The notes under the pieces: generated by a model
Told to the model about the DNA's origin: nothing
The model's database searches: none
The model's input: the letters and a program-made list of their open reading frames with translations, nothing else
Part shown: positions 1 to 10,249 of the stretch, in pieces
Numbering within the stretch: position 1 is the first letter of the stretch
Layout: each line of letters begins with the position of its first letter
Program-made: the position numbers and the translations under genes
From: Orientallactaga sibirica
Taxonomy: Eukaryota > Chordata > Mammalia > Rodentia > Dipodidae
DNA: 64,000 nucleotides
Assembly: GCA_036365145.1 (NCBI GenBank)
Contig: JAEOAD010000001.1
Coordinates: 100,599,501-100,663,500, forward strand
Direction of reading: 5' to 3'

Positions 1-2335
1 CAGACACATTTGGTACATGACTTATTTAATCCAAAAATTAAAAATGACCAATGCCAGATCGACCACTATTGCCCAAGTATTAAAATGAAAACATATGTTG
101 TAGTATTTGGACCCAGAGAAGTAGGAACAATTATGGTGATTCAAAACTGGCTATCTGCGTGGTAGTAGGAACGATCATTTTATCCATTTGTAGTCATTTT
201 ATTTCTCATCTAGCTTGCAGAGAGGATAATATTTTGGAAAGTCCTGAGCCTCCTTGTGCCAGAAGATTGACACTTCAAGACCCCTCTTGGTTTTGCTATT
301 TACCTATTTTGTTTGTTTACAAACAGTAGCCTTATTTGCCACAACAATTTAATGGTGGTTTAAATAATCTGTACCTTTGTATCAAGGCAGTCGTTGATGT
401 TATCCCAGCTCATTTAGAGGAGCTAAGATCTGACCACGTTCATCACATCAAAGTTCACTTGGGATCATGTGGACAGTGAGGGCAAGAATTGGAGAGAGAG
501 ATTATCAGTCACTATTTTAAAAGTAAAGATCACACTAGGAGCTTGTAAGAACAGGAAAATGAAAAGGCTCGTGTCCACTATGGTCTTCTGATTCAGGAGG
601 CTCTGGATGAAAATAAAAACAAAATATTACTTTTATTTCCACAAGTACTTGGGATGCATCAGATGGGCCAAAGACTTATTTTGAAAAGTGACTGGTAATT
701 TTTGACTAGTTATATCTTGTACATGACTTATTGATTGATTTCTGTTCCTCTTTTCCATGGCTACCTTGAACAACTGTCCTCAAATTTTCTTAGTCCACTG
801 TGAAGCAAAACAAATCCTACCTACAAAGATCACTTGACAAAAATGCAAATACTTTCAGCTGAATCGCCCTAAAAATCAGTGATAGCAATATAAAAGATGA
901 AGGGATAAGGACAGATTATTGTTCAATTTAATCTCCACAAGGTTTTTATAAACACTGGCATTACAGCTTCACTTTAGCAAGGAAAATGAAATTTTGAGAG
1001 TTCAGTAATTGGCTCAAGTTTAAACAAAATGGGTAGGAAAGGCAAGAAGAGCAAAATAGAGAAAGGAAATTACTGAATAGAGAGGACAAATGACAAAGTC
1101 TTGGTTTGAGAGTGTCCGTTATGAATTTTAATAAATCAATTTTATGATGAGGCAAAATTCAACAATAGCTGGTTGTGCTACAAAGCATGGCTTTGAAAAC
1201 AAACAAAATTAAATGGCTGTTGCTGTTATTAAGTCACAACTATAAGTAACTAAAATCTGAATCTAAAACAGAAAAGTCTAGATTCTTATTTACTTACTAT
1301 CAGATCATGAATGTAAGAACCTTGCTAAAAGGTGTGCATGTATGCATGTGTGATCATGAATATATATGCACATATATGAATGAATGTACACATAAAAACA
1401 TTACCTGAGCAGGGAACAGCTGAGATAATGCTGATCAAAGCTAGAGCCAGGCATGAGCCTCAATAATTAAAGTTTCCATTTATAGCCTCTCTTCTAAGAG
1501 GAGACAGGTTGATTATAAGTTTCTCAAGTCAAATGAATTAACTTCACACAATTCTAATTTTCAGACTTCAGCCCCTCTCTAACCTATCTCTCCAAGCCAT
1601 CTTGAAGCTGGTTTGCAATTTAACCTGTGCAGTCTGCTTGGGGATAGGAATCACATGTTTTCAGTGAGATAGAGAAATGTGGGCCACTCGTTAAGGAACC
1701 TCTGACAGAACATAGTACTGGCATTAAGTCCATCAGTATGAACATAAAATAGCATTTCAAAAATTTCAATTTTCATCTCTATGTAAACTTAGCCAAAATA
1801 TTAAAGACTCATAATTTATGAATATTTACATTTATACTATTTTAGTAAGAAGGTTTTTAAAACTATATTCTAAATAATGGTTTAAAAGGAAATTGAGTTA
1901 TAAAACCATGTCATTACATATACAAGGAACTACAGAATAGAAATTAATTTTCTATTTAAAGAGAACTATACATGCTAAAATTCTAAGGTAAAATAATGAA
2001 AAGTGATTCTATATATAATATTACCAATATTAAAATATATTTTAGAATGTTAAAATTAATCCACAAAATGCACACTTTTAAATTACTACCCACTTTAGTG
2101 ATATGAATTATAATTTAATAATGACTGAAATGCTGACATTTATTCAAAATCAAGATATGTTTTATGCACTAAATAAGAAATGCTCCTACTCTTTTGCTCC
2201 TCAAGATCTTACCACTTCCCAAGTACAGGATTTGAAATGCAGATGAGAGTTCAAGGTGATGGAGATGCACATGTCATCAGGCTGATGGGTGGAGACTTGT
2301 GTCAGTCAGGATTTTTCAAGGAAACAAAACCAACA
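1..2335. other. unique AT-rich sequence, no gene seen
   Basis: I see no recognisable repeat, exon or RNA gene here. The sequence is AT-rich with short reading frames only. A short alternating purine-pyrimidine patch lies near 1330-1390 (TGCATG/ATATAT steps). Confidence 0.5.
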
Positions 2336-2336
2336 G

Positions 2337-2367
2337 TACGTGTGTGTGTGTGTGTGTGTGTGTGTGG
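2337..2367. repeat. (GT)n microsatellite
   Basis: About 14 GT dinucleotides in a row inside unique sequence. The local reading frame through it is made of alternating V and C codons, which is a repeat artefact. Confidence 0.9.
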
Positions 2368-2369
2368 TA

Positions 2370-3220
2370 ACTGTGAGAGCGGACATGTTTCAAGCCTAAG
2401 GGGAACCAGCAGACAGGAAATTGAAAGGCTTTCTATGGTACAGTCTTAAAGGAAACCCTCTCCTCTGGGAGAACTCCGTTTTTGCCCTTACGCCTTCAAC
2501 TGATTAGATGAGCTGTAAGCATACTGCACAAACAAGGTCTTCTTTTCTAAAGTCAGTTGACTGTGATATTAATCATATCAATAAAATCTCTTCATAGCAA
2601 TAATCTACACTAATATCTAACCATTACTGGACATCATAATGAAGCTAAGTTCTTACATAAAGTTAAGCCATCATAAGCTTTGGAGGAATGAAAAAAAAAA
2701 AACTCATTTCCCATCCTATTAAGTGTCAAGAAAATTCTGTGACAAACAAGTCCCAGTACGTTTATGATTTAACAAGATAGCAGCTTAATCTTTATTTTTG
2801 TTTCAGACCTATGCAGCATATCCCAGGTTAATGGCACTCTTCCTACACAGTTTTGAGAACTTGGGTTGCTTTAGGTTTTGGGTTTCAAATTTCCCTAGTG
2901 CTGTATTATCTTCTGATGCTATTCAGTTATTCAAGGAAGAGACCATGGAGAAAGCACAGCCTCTTGAAAGTTTTGCCTCCAGTTACAACATTACTTCCTC
3001 TAAGATTTCAACAGGAAGAGGTCATCACATGGTTACGCCTCAATGCAGTGTGGCGGGAACGGGCAATAGCACTGTTTTACTGTTAGTAAAACTTTTTCTA
3101 CAGTGAAATGAAGAGCACACATGCTGTTTGTTATCTATACATCTAATACAGAAAAGAAAATTTTTCACTTTAAGAGGCTGAGTCATTTTCACTAAATTCT
3201 GAGGGAGTTTGTTTTACAAT
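2370..3220. other. unique sequence, no gene seen
   Basis: An A-run at about 2690-2703 is the only simple feature. Two overlapping short frames (about 2798-3106 and 2853-3086) have no codon or domain signal that I recognise. Confidence 0.45.
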
Positions 3221-3221
3221 T

Positions 3222-3244
3222 AGTGAGTGAGTGAGTGAGTGAGT
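3222..3244. repeat. (GTGA)n microsatellite
   Basis: Five to six tandem GTGA units, joined to the TG-rich tail of the adjoining antisense B4-like SINE. Confidence 0.85.
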
Positions 3245-3245
3245 T

Positions 3246-3580
3246 ATGCATGTGTATGTGTGGGTGTGAACCCCCTGTGTGCATGTGTGCAGAGGTCATA
3301 GGAGAACTTCTGGCACCCTCCTCTATCATTCATCTGCGTGTCTGTCTCCTTGAAATGCAGTCTCTCACTAAACCCTGAGCTAGTACATTTTGGTCATGAT
3401 GTCTGACTAGCAAACCTCTGCAGTGCTCCCTCCCCTGCTCCCTGCAGTACTGGGTTTATAGGTATGTGTGGACAGCCCAGCTGTTGACATGAGTGCTGGG
3501 GAATTGAACTCGGAGAGAATATGACCATCTATGCGCTTCAAGCTTACACACAAGCTGAGACCTTCTTCCCAGCCTGGAAA
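3246..3580 (-). mobile_element. B4-like SINE, antisense
   Basis: Read on the minus strand, this ends in a TG/CA-rich tail and holds a 'CAGAGGTCATAGGAGAAC' block and a 'GGGGAATTGAACTC' block (both quoted as on plus). These resemble the body and the tRNA-derived part of rodent B4 elements. It is diverged. B3 or another old tRNA SINE is possible. Confidence 0.55.
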
Positions 3581-3584
3581 TTTG

Positions 3585-3850
3585 TTTCTGAATACATATT
3601 TTTATGGTTCCTGGATGGTGGGGTCATAATTTAGGAGGTATGCTGTATAATTCAGGAATTAATTTTTAAAAATACAGTTTCCAATTCACTTTGACGCCAC
3701 CTAATCATGCCCATATAATTCAAACTGCCATCCACCTCTAACCAGGGATGCAGATTATGATCTACTTAAGTAAATGTCTATCATAGACTGTCAAGGCTCT
3801 CAAACTTAGTGAGCATGTAATGTAAGCCCTAATTTTAAGTTCTTAAATAA
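3585..3850. other. unique sequence, nothing seen
   Basis: A short gap between the B4-like element and a MIR. No repeat or coding signal recognised. Confidence 0.4.
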
Positions 3851-3852
3851 AA

Positions 3853-4078
3853 ATGTTGGTTAACATTTATTAAACACATAAAATTTGCCTAAGACTATTC
3901 TAAGATAGTATATGGATCATGTTACTAGTCTTACATGGAAACATTACATATTAGCTATTATTAACCTGATTTTAAACTTGAGCAATCAAGGTAGAAAAAA
4001 ATTAAATAAATGATTTAAGTAACTCTGGAAAATGGAAGAGATGGGATTTTAATACAGGGAGTATGATTCTGAAGAGGG
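3853..4078 (-). mobile_element. MIR SINE, near full length, antisense
   Basis: The plus strand runs through the expected reversed MIR order: TTATTAAACAC, TTCTAAG, the CCTGATTTTAAA block standing for 'CCATTTTACAGATGAGGAAACTGAG', then GATTTAAGTAACT and a GGGATTTTAATAC block. It is old and diverged, as expected for a mammal-wide SINE. Confidence 0.65.
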
Positions 4079-4079
4079 A

Positions 4080-4887
4080 ACAATTTCCCTGCCCTATACC
4101 CAGTTAATGTTGAAGCATTTTAATATCTAAAACACATTGAGTTAATGATGGATGAGTATGAAGCAGTTTCCAGTTGGCACTTCCCAGAGTTTTAATTGAG
4201 ATTTAAGGCACTAATTAAATGCCTCTTGCTTTTTCTCTCTCACTTAAATAAACAATTCCAGTGGCTTCCAAATTGTATATCCTACAAGCTTCAGCACCAT
4301 CTCCAAGGCATGTTATATTAGCTACTAAAAACCACTAATAACATTTTTCTCAAATTCACTTTGCTCAGTGATACAGATATCAACAAATGACAATTCTCTC
4401 AAGTATTGCAAGAATTAACCTCAATATTCTTCATGAATGTTCCTCACCTTCTCCATACAATCACCAATTACTTCTGGCAGTTTCTTTCTAAAACCCCCCC
4501 TTAACGCTCTGCACTATCCATTTCCAGTCTGTTCCCAAGTCTGCTCCATCTTTCTCATATTGCTTTGGCAACTGCACTTCCTCCCAGCTGGTTTTAGCTC
4601 TTCTTTCCTCCAACATTATTGTGAGAGGAGCATTGTTTCTAGAAGGTCACACTGAAGTTCCAAATCCCTAACATTTCTTCAAAAACTTTCCATGCTCCAA
4701 ACCTGCCTGTCTGAAAGACCTCTACTCAGACCACTCTTTTTATCTTTCCAGCTTCAGCCTTCTCCCTTTGAGGTTGAGATCTTTGCACACACAAGCTTCT
4801 CTGTCTACCTTTCTACTCACTGAAGGTTGCATCTTAAATTCGTATGTTCTAACCTAATCACCAAGGCAATGGTGTCAGGAGACCATA
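4080..4887. other. unique sequence left of the provirus
   Basis: Pyrimidine-rich patches near 4440-4620. No coding or repeat feature that I can name. It ends where the LTR homology begins at 4888. Confidence 0.45.
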
Positions 4888-5255
4888 AGTCTGCTGCCCT
4901 GCTTGACTGACATGACCAAGGATTGTTTGCCTAAGAACATCCTGTTCCACTCCCATTTCCTGGCCTAAACACAAGTTCCGTTTGCCGCAGGTGGCTCTTG
5001 CTTAACTGTTAACAACAGGATAGGAGGATGTAAACAAAGGAGGAGGATGTAAACAACAGGATAAACAACAGGATAGGAGGATAAACAATAACCTTCTAAC
5101 CCTAACCCTACACATTTCCACAGTGCTGTAAGACTATATATATCACCCTCTGCATTCAATAAATGGCATTCTTGAAGCACGAATGACCCAGTGAACGTCT
5201 CTTCAATCCTCGGCACCTCGCCCAGCTCGGGGTCTTGGTGGTAGTTGGCGCTACA
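4888..5255 (+). repeat. 5' LTR, left end missing
   Basis: It matches the right LTR from AGTCTGCTGCCC onward but lacks the first 26 bp found there. U3 holds a degenerate 22-bp minisatellite (about 5007-5090). A TATA run lies at about 5135-5143, and AATAAA at about 5157-5163 marks R. The end is taken at GCTACA just before the primer site, giving the expected terminal CA. Confidence 0.85.
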
Positions 5256-5257
5256 AA

Positions 5258-5275
5258 TGGAGGTTCCACCGAGAT
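5258..5275 (+). other. primer-binding site, tRNA-Gln type
   Basis: TGGAGGTTCCACCGAGAT differs at one of 18 positions from the tRNA-Gln primer site as I know it (TGGAGGTCCCACCGAGAT), and follows the LTR end by two bases. A TGGCGC at 5246-5251 recalls the tRNA-Lys site of class II elements, so a shift of primer or of LTR boundary is an alternative. Confidence 0.7.
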
Positions 5276-5356
5276 TGGGAAAGAAGGAAAACTGCTGAAG
5301 GATCGCTCCTGAAGGCTGGCCAGCCGTAGAAAAGGTAAGAGAGGAGCGTATTGAAA

Positions 5357-5452
5357 ATGGGTACTGCTAGCTCTTATTCATTGCTAGTAGATCAGTTAGT
5401 TGAATTGCTAAGGAAACAAGGAATTGCTAAAGAAACAAGGAATGGGCATTAA
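5357..5452 (+). pseudogene. gag start, truncated
   Basis: An ATG about 80 bases after the primer site opens a 31-codon frame with glycine at position 2, a possible N-myristoylation signal as in retroviral matrix proteins. It continues with a leucine-rich, basic helix-like stretch, then a stop at 5450. The position after the leader and the matrix-like start support gag. The frame is then replaced by the tandem array, so it can make only a short peptide at most. Confidence 0.6.
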
Positions 5453-5560
5453 ACATATTACAGCAAGACAATTTATTAAGACTTTGCATCTTGATTAATG
5501 TTTTGGATCGGGAACAAGTAAAACTTGATTTCGCTATGCACTCCTGATCCAGAGAGAAAG

Positions 5561-6324
5561 CCAATTTATTAAGATTTTACAAAAGGCAAGCCCTTGGTTT
5601 TGTTTTGGGGGGCCTTAATGTTTTGGATTGGGAACAAGCAATCCAGAGAAAGCCAATTTATTAAGATTTTACAAAAGGCAAGCCCTTGGTTTTTTTTATT
5701 TCAGGGGGCCTTAATGTTTTGGATTGGGAACAAGTAATCCAGAAAAAGCTAATTTATTAAGATTTTACAAAAGGCAAGCCCTTGGTTTTTGATTTCAGGG
5801 GGCCTTAATGTTTTGGATTGGGAACAAGCAATCCAGAGAAAGGCAATTTATTAAGATTTTGCAAGAGGCAAGCCCTTGGTTTTGTTTTGGGGGGCCTTAA
5901 TGTTTTGGATTGGGAACAAGTAATCCAGAAAAAGCCAATTTATTAAGATTTTACAAAAGGCAAGCCCTTGGTTTTTGATTTCGGGGGGCCTTAATGTTTT
6001 GGATTTAATCCAGAGAAAGCCAATTTATTAAGATTTTGCAAAAGGCAAGCCCTTGATTTTTGATTTCAGGGGCCTTAATGTTTTGGATTGGGAACAAGTA
6101 ATCCAGAGAAAGCCAATTTATTAAGATTTTACAAAAGGCAAGCCCTTGGTTTTTTTTTTTGGGGGCCTTAATGTTTTGGATTGGGAACAAGTAATCCAGA
6201 GAAAGCCAATTTATTAAGATTTTGCAAAAGGCAAGCCCTTGATTTTTGATTTCGGGGGGCCTTAATGTTTTGGATTGTGAACAAATGAAACTTGATTTTG
6301 CTCTGCATCTTGATCTAGAGAAAG
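5561..6324 (+). repeat. tandem array of about 93-bp units inside the provirus
   Basis: Eight units start near 5561, 5653, 5749, 5843, 5935, 6020, 6113 and 6206 (spacings 92, 96, 94, 92, 85, 93, 93, and 119 for the last). Each has CCAATTTATTAAGATTTT, then AAAAGGCAAGCCCTTGG, a T-run with a G-run of 5-8, and CCTTAATGTTTTGGATTGGG. The sequence before the array (5465-5560) and the last unit share a 25-bp part (AAACTTGATTT...) that the inner units have lost. The array gives an antisense repeat frame at 6005-6328 that is only a shadow. Confidence 0.9.
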
Positions 6325-6588
6325 CCAATTTAACTCTTATCTATTCCTGTAAGAATTTCATGTGCTTTGTTCTCAAGCTTAACTATTCTCAACTTAACTC
6401 TTCCAATTCCTTTGATGATTCCACTGGATGCCTTATCCTAAGCCCATGGTCAATTGCAGACTTTTTTCACTAATTCCCAACTGTTCTGTACATGCTTTAC
6501 AGCATATCTGGGACTAATGAAACTCCCTCGGGAGATATCCTCAATTGTTCTTCACAGGACTGCCACCTGCCACTGACACCACAGAAGC
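6325..6588 (+). other. proviral interior, unassigned
   Basis: It lies between the two tandem arrays. A short open frame crosses the end of the first array (to 6473), but I cannot assign it to gag, pro or pol. Confidence 0.4.
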
Positions 6589-6722
6589 AGCTGATTCTCA
6601 CCCAGCAGTGAAGACTTGACAGACACAGCTGATTCTCACCTGGCAGTGAAGACTTGACAGACACAGCTGATTCTCACCTGGCAGTGAAGACTTGACAGAC
6701 ACAGCTGACTCTCACCCAGCAG
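6589..6722 (+). repeat. 38-bp tandem repeat, about 3.5 copies
   Basis: GCTGATTCTCACC or a one-base variant recurs at about 6589, 6628, 6666 and 6704. The unit also holds GCAGTGAAGACTTGACAGAC. It lies directly upstream of the env-like region and runs into its reading frame. Confidence 0.9.
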
Positions 6723-7185
6723 AAAAGAGACTTGGTGTATCTGCAGCTATCGTTGCTGCAATTGCCACCGCTGCCGCCGCAGTTACTGTTGCTGGCATAG
6801 CCCTTTCCCAATCTGCTGTTACAGCAAGCACTGTGGACTTGCTCTCAGGGGAAGTAGCTTATGCACTCAACACTTAAAATCATTTAAATTCTCTCATACA
6901 ATTGGGTATACTAAATTTAACTCAACAGACAGCTCTACTACAAGAGCAAATAGACTTACTTTGGGAAACCCATATGGTGACCTGTACTCCTCTATACCAC
7001 CAGTCTCTGGGAGCACGTTGGCAATTTGCAGGCCGTCTCTTTTAGGGTTGGAGTGGGTCTATGGCCCTAGGGCTAATCGCCCTGGGTGGTGTGGCTTTGT
7101 CCTTGGTCTGTCTCTGCTGTATGGCAAAAACTCAAGCCCAGTGCCAATTTCAGACCAAACAGGTCTGATGTCTGGCAGCAGATAA
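6692..7185 (+). pseudogene. env transmembrane-subunit remnant
   Basis: One reading frame carries an alanine/valine-rich, fusion-peptide-like stretch at about 6740-6810. A heptad-like Leu/Gln stretch follows (about 6920-6965) and then a hydrophobic membrane-span-like stretch (7061-7126) ending in a Cys-rich part. This order is that of a retroviral transmembrane subunit. In-frame stops at 6875 (TAA) and 7043 (TAG) break it, and the surface subunit is missing or replaced by the repeats. It is not functional as read. I give no repaired form. Confidence 0.7.
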
Positions 7186-7364
7186 CCCCACTGCTCAAGT
7201 ATGGTGAGCTTACAAGATAAATGAGTAATCAATGACGGGTAAGACCTGGGGGATGTCTATCAACCTAAGACAGAGAGTCTGCGGGGCCTGGGCAGGCTTC
7301 TCCATGACGGGTAAGATGGATGTCGACATCCGAGGCAACCTAAGACAGATGCTCATTTATATTT
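7186..7364 (+). other. region between env remnant and 3' LTR, with an internal duplication
   Basis: ATGACGGGTAAGA occurs twice (about 7233 and 7303), each followed after a gap by CAACCTAAGACAGA. This block before a 3' LTR looks like that of rodent class II elements, from memory. Confidence 0.6.
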
Positions 7365-7378
7365 AAGGAAGGGGGACC
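7365..7378 (+). other. polypurine tract
   Basis: AAGGAAGGGGGACC lies directly against the TGTGGGG start of the 3' LTR, where the plus-strand primer of reverse transcription is expected. Confidence 0.75.
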
Positions 7379-7696
7379 TGTGGGGTCCACCCTCCCTCCC
7401 GGGGAGTCTGCTGCCCTGCTTGACTGACATGACCAAGGATTGTTTGCCTAAGAACATCCTGTTCCACTCCCATTTCCTGGCCTAAACACAAGTTCCGTTT
7501 GCCGCAGGTGGCTCTTGCTTAACTGTTAACAACAGGATAGGAGGATGTAAACAACAGGATAGGAGGATGTAAACAACAGGATAGGAGGATGTAAACAACA
7601 GGATAGGAGGATATAAACAACAGGATATGAGAACATAACCTTCTAACCCTGGTACATTTCCACAGTGCTGTAAGACTATATATCACCCTCTGCATT
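7379..7696 (+). repeat. 3' LTR, right end missing
   Basis: It starts TGTGGGGTCC after the polypurine tract. U3 has about five near-perfect copies of a 22-bp unit (about 7527-7627), more regular than in the 5' LTR. Homology to the 5' LTR stops after CACCCTCTGCATT at 7696, before AATAAA, so R and U5 are absent. Confidence 0.85.
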
Positions 7697-8335
7697 TCTC
7701 CAAAATACATTTAAAGGAAATTCTCTTGTTCCTCGAATCATGATTTCAGTCTCAACTGAAAAACACTTTCAGAGAGTATCAAAATCACAGTCCATCTTTA
7801 TCGAAATAAAACTTGTAACTGTTTTAAATTATAATCAATTTAATAGTATGTTGGGGAGTTTGTATCTCATCAAATAAAAGGGTTGTGCTGCTGTAATTTC
7901 AGTGTGACTGCTTACTTAGGCTTTGATCTGCAAAAGAAGGATTTCAGACAAATGAACACCAACAAAATACTACCTTGTGCCTAATTTGAAAGAGTGAACT
8001 GAAGCATTTTAAAATGTGAAAATGAATAGGACATATGTATTAGTAAAAATGTAAATCTAACCAAGTTTTCAGTGATATAAGATTAAATAATTGATAGGGT
8101 AGACATTATTTTTTGAAAGTTATCTTAAAGGAACTAAAATTATTTAAACATGATACCCAATCATAAATTAGCTTTCTTTGGGGTAGTTTTTGTAATTTTC
8201 AGTTGGGCTTGCCAGGACGGCTTCTTGATGGTCAGCAATAAAATGTAATGAGTGAAGAAAAAGTCCTGAACAAAAGTGAGAGAGGAAAGATTGAACATCC
8301 AATGTTACTGGTACAGGACCTATATCTGTGGGCAG
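7697..8335. other. unique AT-rich sequence
   Basis: No gene or repeat recognised between the truncated LTR and the next SINE. Confidence 0.45.
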
Positions 8336-8339
8336 AGCT

Positions 8340-8384
8340 TTTTTTAAAAAAAATTAATATTTATTTATTTATTTTTATTTATTT

Positions 8385-8415
<31 letters not shown>

Positions 8416-8546
8416 AATGCATAGAGAGAGAATGGGCATGCCAGGGCCTCCAGCTGCTGCAAACAAACTCCAGATGCATGCACCATCTTGTGCATCTGGC
8501 TTACATGGGTCCTGGGGAATCAAACTGGGTCCTTTCTCTCCAGCCC
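8340..8546 (-). mobile_element. tRNA-derived SINE (B2/Dip-like), antisense
   Basis: On plus it reads (TTTA)n, (GA)n at 8383-8407, GGGCATGCCAGGGCCTCCAG, then CTCCAGCCC, which is the family in reverse. The A-box part between the B box and the head is deleted. Confidence 0.85.
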
Positions 8547-8599
8547 TAGGGGTTTTGACTGCCACAGTCAGGGATTTAATTTCAATACTCACCCTTTCC

Positions 8600-8725
8600 G
8601 ATTATGAAAATTTGGACAATTATGTAATGTTTCAAAACCCCAGTTTACTTATCTGGAAAGTGAAGATAATATTACCTATTCATTGGTTTTGAAGATCAAG
8701 TAAGGTCACTATGTAATGTGAAAGA
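8600..8725 (+). mobile_element. MIR fragment
   Basis: It has CAGTTTACTTATCTGGAAAGTGAAGATAATATTACCTATTC in MIR order (quoted here as AGTTTACTTATCTGGAAAG then GATAATATTACCTA), followed by the 'GGTTTTGAAGATCAAGTAAGG' position of the MIR 3' part. Old copy. Confidence 0.55.
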
Positions 8726-8739
8726 ACAGGGATTTCAAT

Positions 8740-10060
8740 CCAATGTCTTAACTCCAGAAACTCAAATCATTTTTAATTTTTTTTTGAAACTCATATCTTA
8801 AAAGGACAGTGCTATACCCACCTTTATATCTACATGGTTTGCATGAGCATGTCGGGCACAAGGCAACTTTACACAGTATATGTAGTTAGTGTAACCCAGA
8901 GTAATTTAGTATTTAACAAAAAAGTGATCAGAAAGATAAATACCAAATGTCGGTCTAGCACGTCACCTGCAGAGTTTTAAAACTGTACATGAGTCCCAGT
9001 AGGAAGTAATGTGAGGCTGGGGAGAAAGAAGAAAATTAGTGTTGTGAACATCAGCAAGACACCTATTTTATACTGCCTCCTGCAGAGATAATATGGCGTG
9101 TTCTAAGCTCTGGCTGTACTTTGTGTGTGTGTCTTTTGATTGCTTTACTCATCACAAGCAAATGTCAACCTCTCAATACAGCACTTGTAGAGGGAATCAA
9201 TAAAACTTAGCTGGAGAGGTTGACCCAGGCTGTGTAAAGAAGGCTGAATTTTCAACTTATCTGGGGAGAAATTTATGATTTACAAATCAATATCTTTTTA
9301 ATAGTAATGAGAAAAAAAGTCCCTAAATTAAAATCAAGGTTTTTAACATTTACATTTTAAATACAATAGACATCACAATTCATCAATATTCTCAAATAGA
9401 ATATTTTAAAGGAACACTGTTCAAAAACATACCATAAGACTTTATCAGTTTTGTTTCCTCATACATTCATACTATTCATAGTAGACTTTGACTCCTGTAG
9501 AGATATGCCATAAATATTTGTACAACAAATGAGTGAGCATATTTGTAAATGGTAATTACAATAGTATCTACCTTACATATTTGACATGAGTAAGGTGATT
9601 TGCATAAAGCAATTATCAACATGCCTATATTACAATGAGCTACTAACAGACAATTGTCACTGCAGATCTAGTATGTGGTAATGAAGTTATGTTTATAAGG
9701 GATAAAATTACTTAGATAAGTTAAAATATTCAAGTTTTTTATTTATGTCATTCACAATGAGAGGAGTTGAGGAGGAGGTAGTAGTCAGTCTAAAATACAT
9801 TACTGAGGTTTTATTGCCCAAAATTATTTTCAGAAGTGGGATACAAGAGAATTTCAAGTAACTTCATTCTTCCAAATCTCAGTTTTCTCCTCTGTAAAAT
9901 GGAGATGGTGATAATATGTGTATAATCTGCTATGACACTGCGTGGAAGAAAAGTGGATGGTCTAATTTCATATAAATACATATGTAGTGTGAAATTCAGA
10001 ATAAATGTACAATACGGTGCTAATTGTAGTTGTTTTTATAACACAGGAGAATGAGAAGCA
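8740..10060. other. mostly unique; two MIR-like pieces
   Basis: At about 9530-9625 (ATAGTATCTACCTTACATATT) and 9870-9950 (CTCAGTTTTCTCCTCTGTAA then ATGGAGATGG) the plus strand resembles the MIR 3' half. The rest shows nothing that I can name. Confidence 0.5.
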
Positions 10061-10065
10061 TTAAG

Positions 10066-10207
10066 CCTGGTGGGGTGGCACACACCTTTAATCCTAGTAT
10101 ACTGGAGGCAGAGGTAGGAGGATCGCCATGAGTTCAAGGCCACCCTGAGACTACATGGTTAATTCCAGGTCAGCCTGGGCCAGAGTGAGACCCTACCTTG
10201 AAAAACC

Positions 10208-10246
<39 letters not shown>

Positions 10247-10247
10247 T
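10066..10247 (+). mobile_element. B1 SINE with (AAT)n tail
   Basis: It has GGTGGGGTGGCACACACC, TTTAATCCTAG and GAGGTAGGAGGATCGCC blocks, and ends GAGACCCTACCTTGAAAAACC. The tail is a pure (AAT)n run at 10208-10246. Confidence 0.9.
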
Positions 10248-10249
10248 AG

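Larger units (their letters stand above)
4888..7696 (+). mobile_element. small defective endogenous retrovirus (class II-like)
   Basis: Two directly repeated LTR parts (4888-5255 and 7379-7696) flank a 2.1-kb interior with, in order, a primer-binding site, a leader, a short gag-like start, an array of about 93-bp repeats, a 38-bp repeat array, an env transmembrane-like region and a polypurine tract. No pol is visible. The first 149 bp shared by the two LTRs (4888-5036 and 7405-7553) are identical by eye, so the insertion or a later gene conversion is recent. The first 26 bp of the left LTR and everything after U3/TATA of the right LTR are missing, so no target-site duplication can be read. 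Gag and env similarity to betaretrovirus-type (ERVK) elements is recognition by eye, not a search. Confidence 0.85.

Noticed and set aside
5097..5113. Telomere-like CCCTAACCCTA stretch
   Set aside because: Only about two units, inside the LTR; too short to mean a telomeric insertion.
5561..6324. CRISPR-like array
   Set aside because: The units are directly adjoining and about 93 bp long, with no constant repeat and variable spacer pattern, in a mammalian retroelement.
6005..6328. 107-codon minus-strand frame with repeated peptide blocks
   Set aside because: It is the antisense of the proviral tandem array; the protein repeat simply reflects the DNA repeat.
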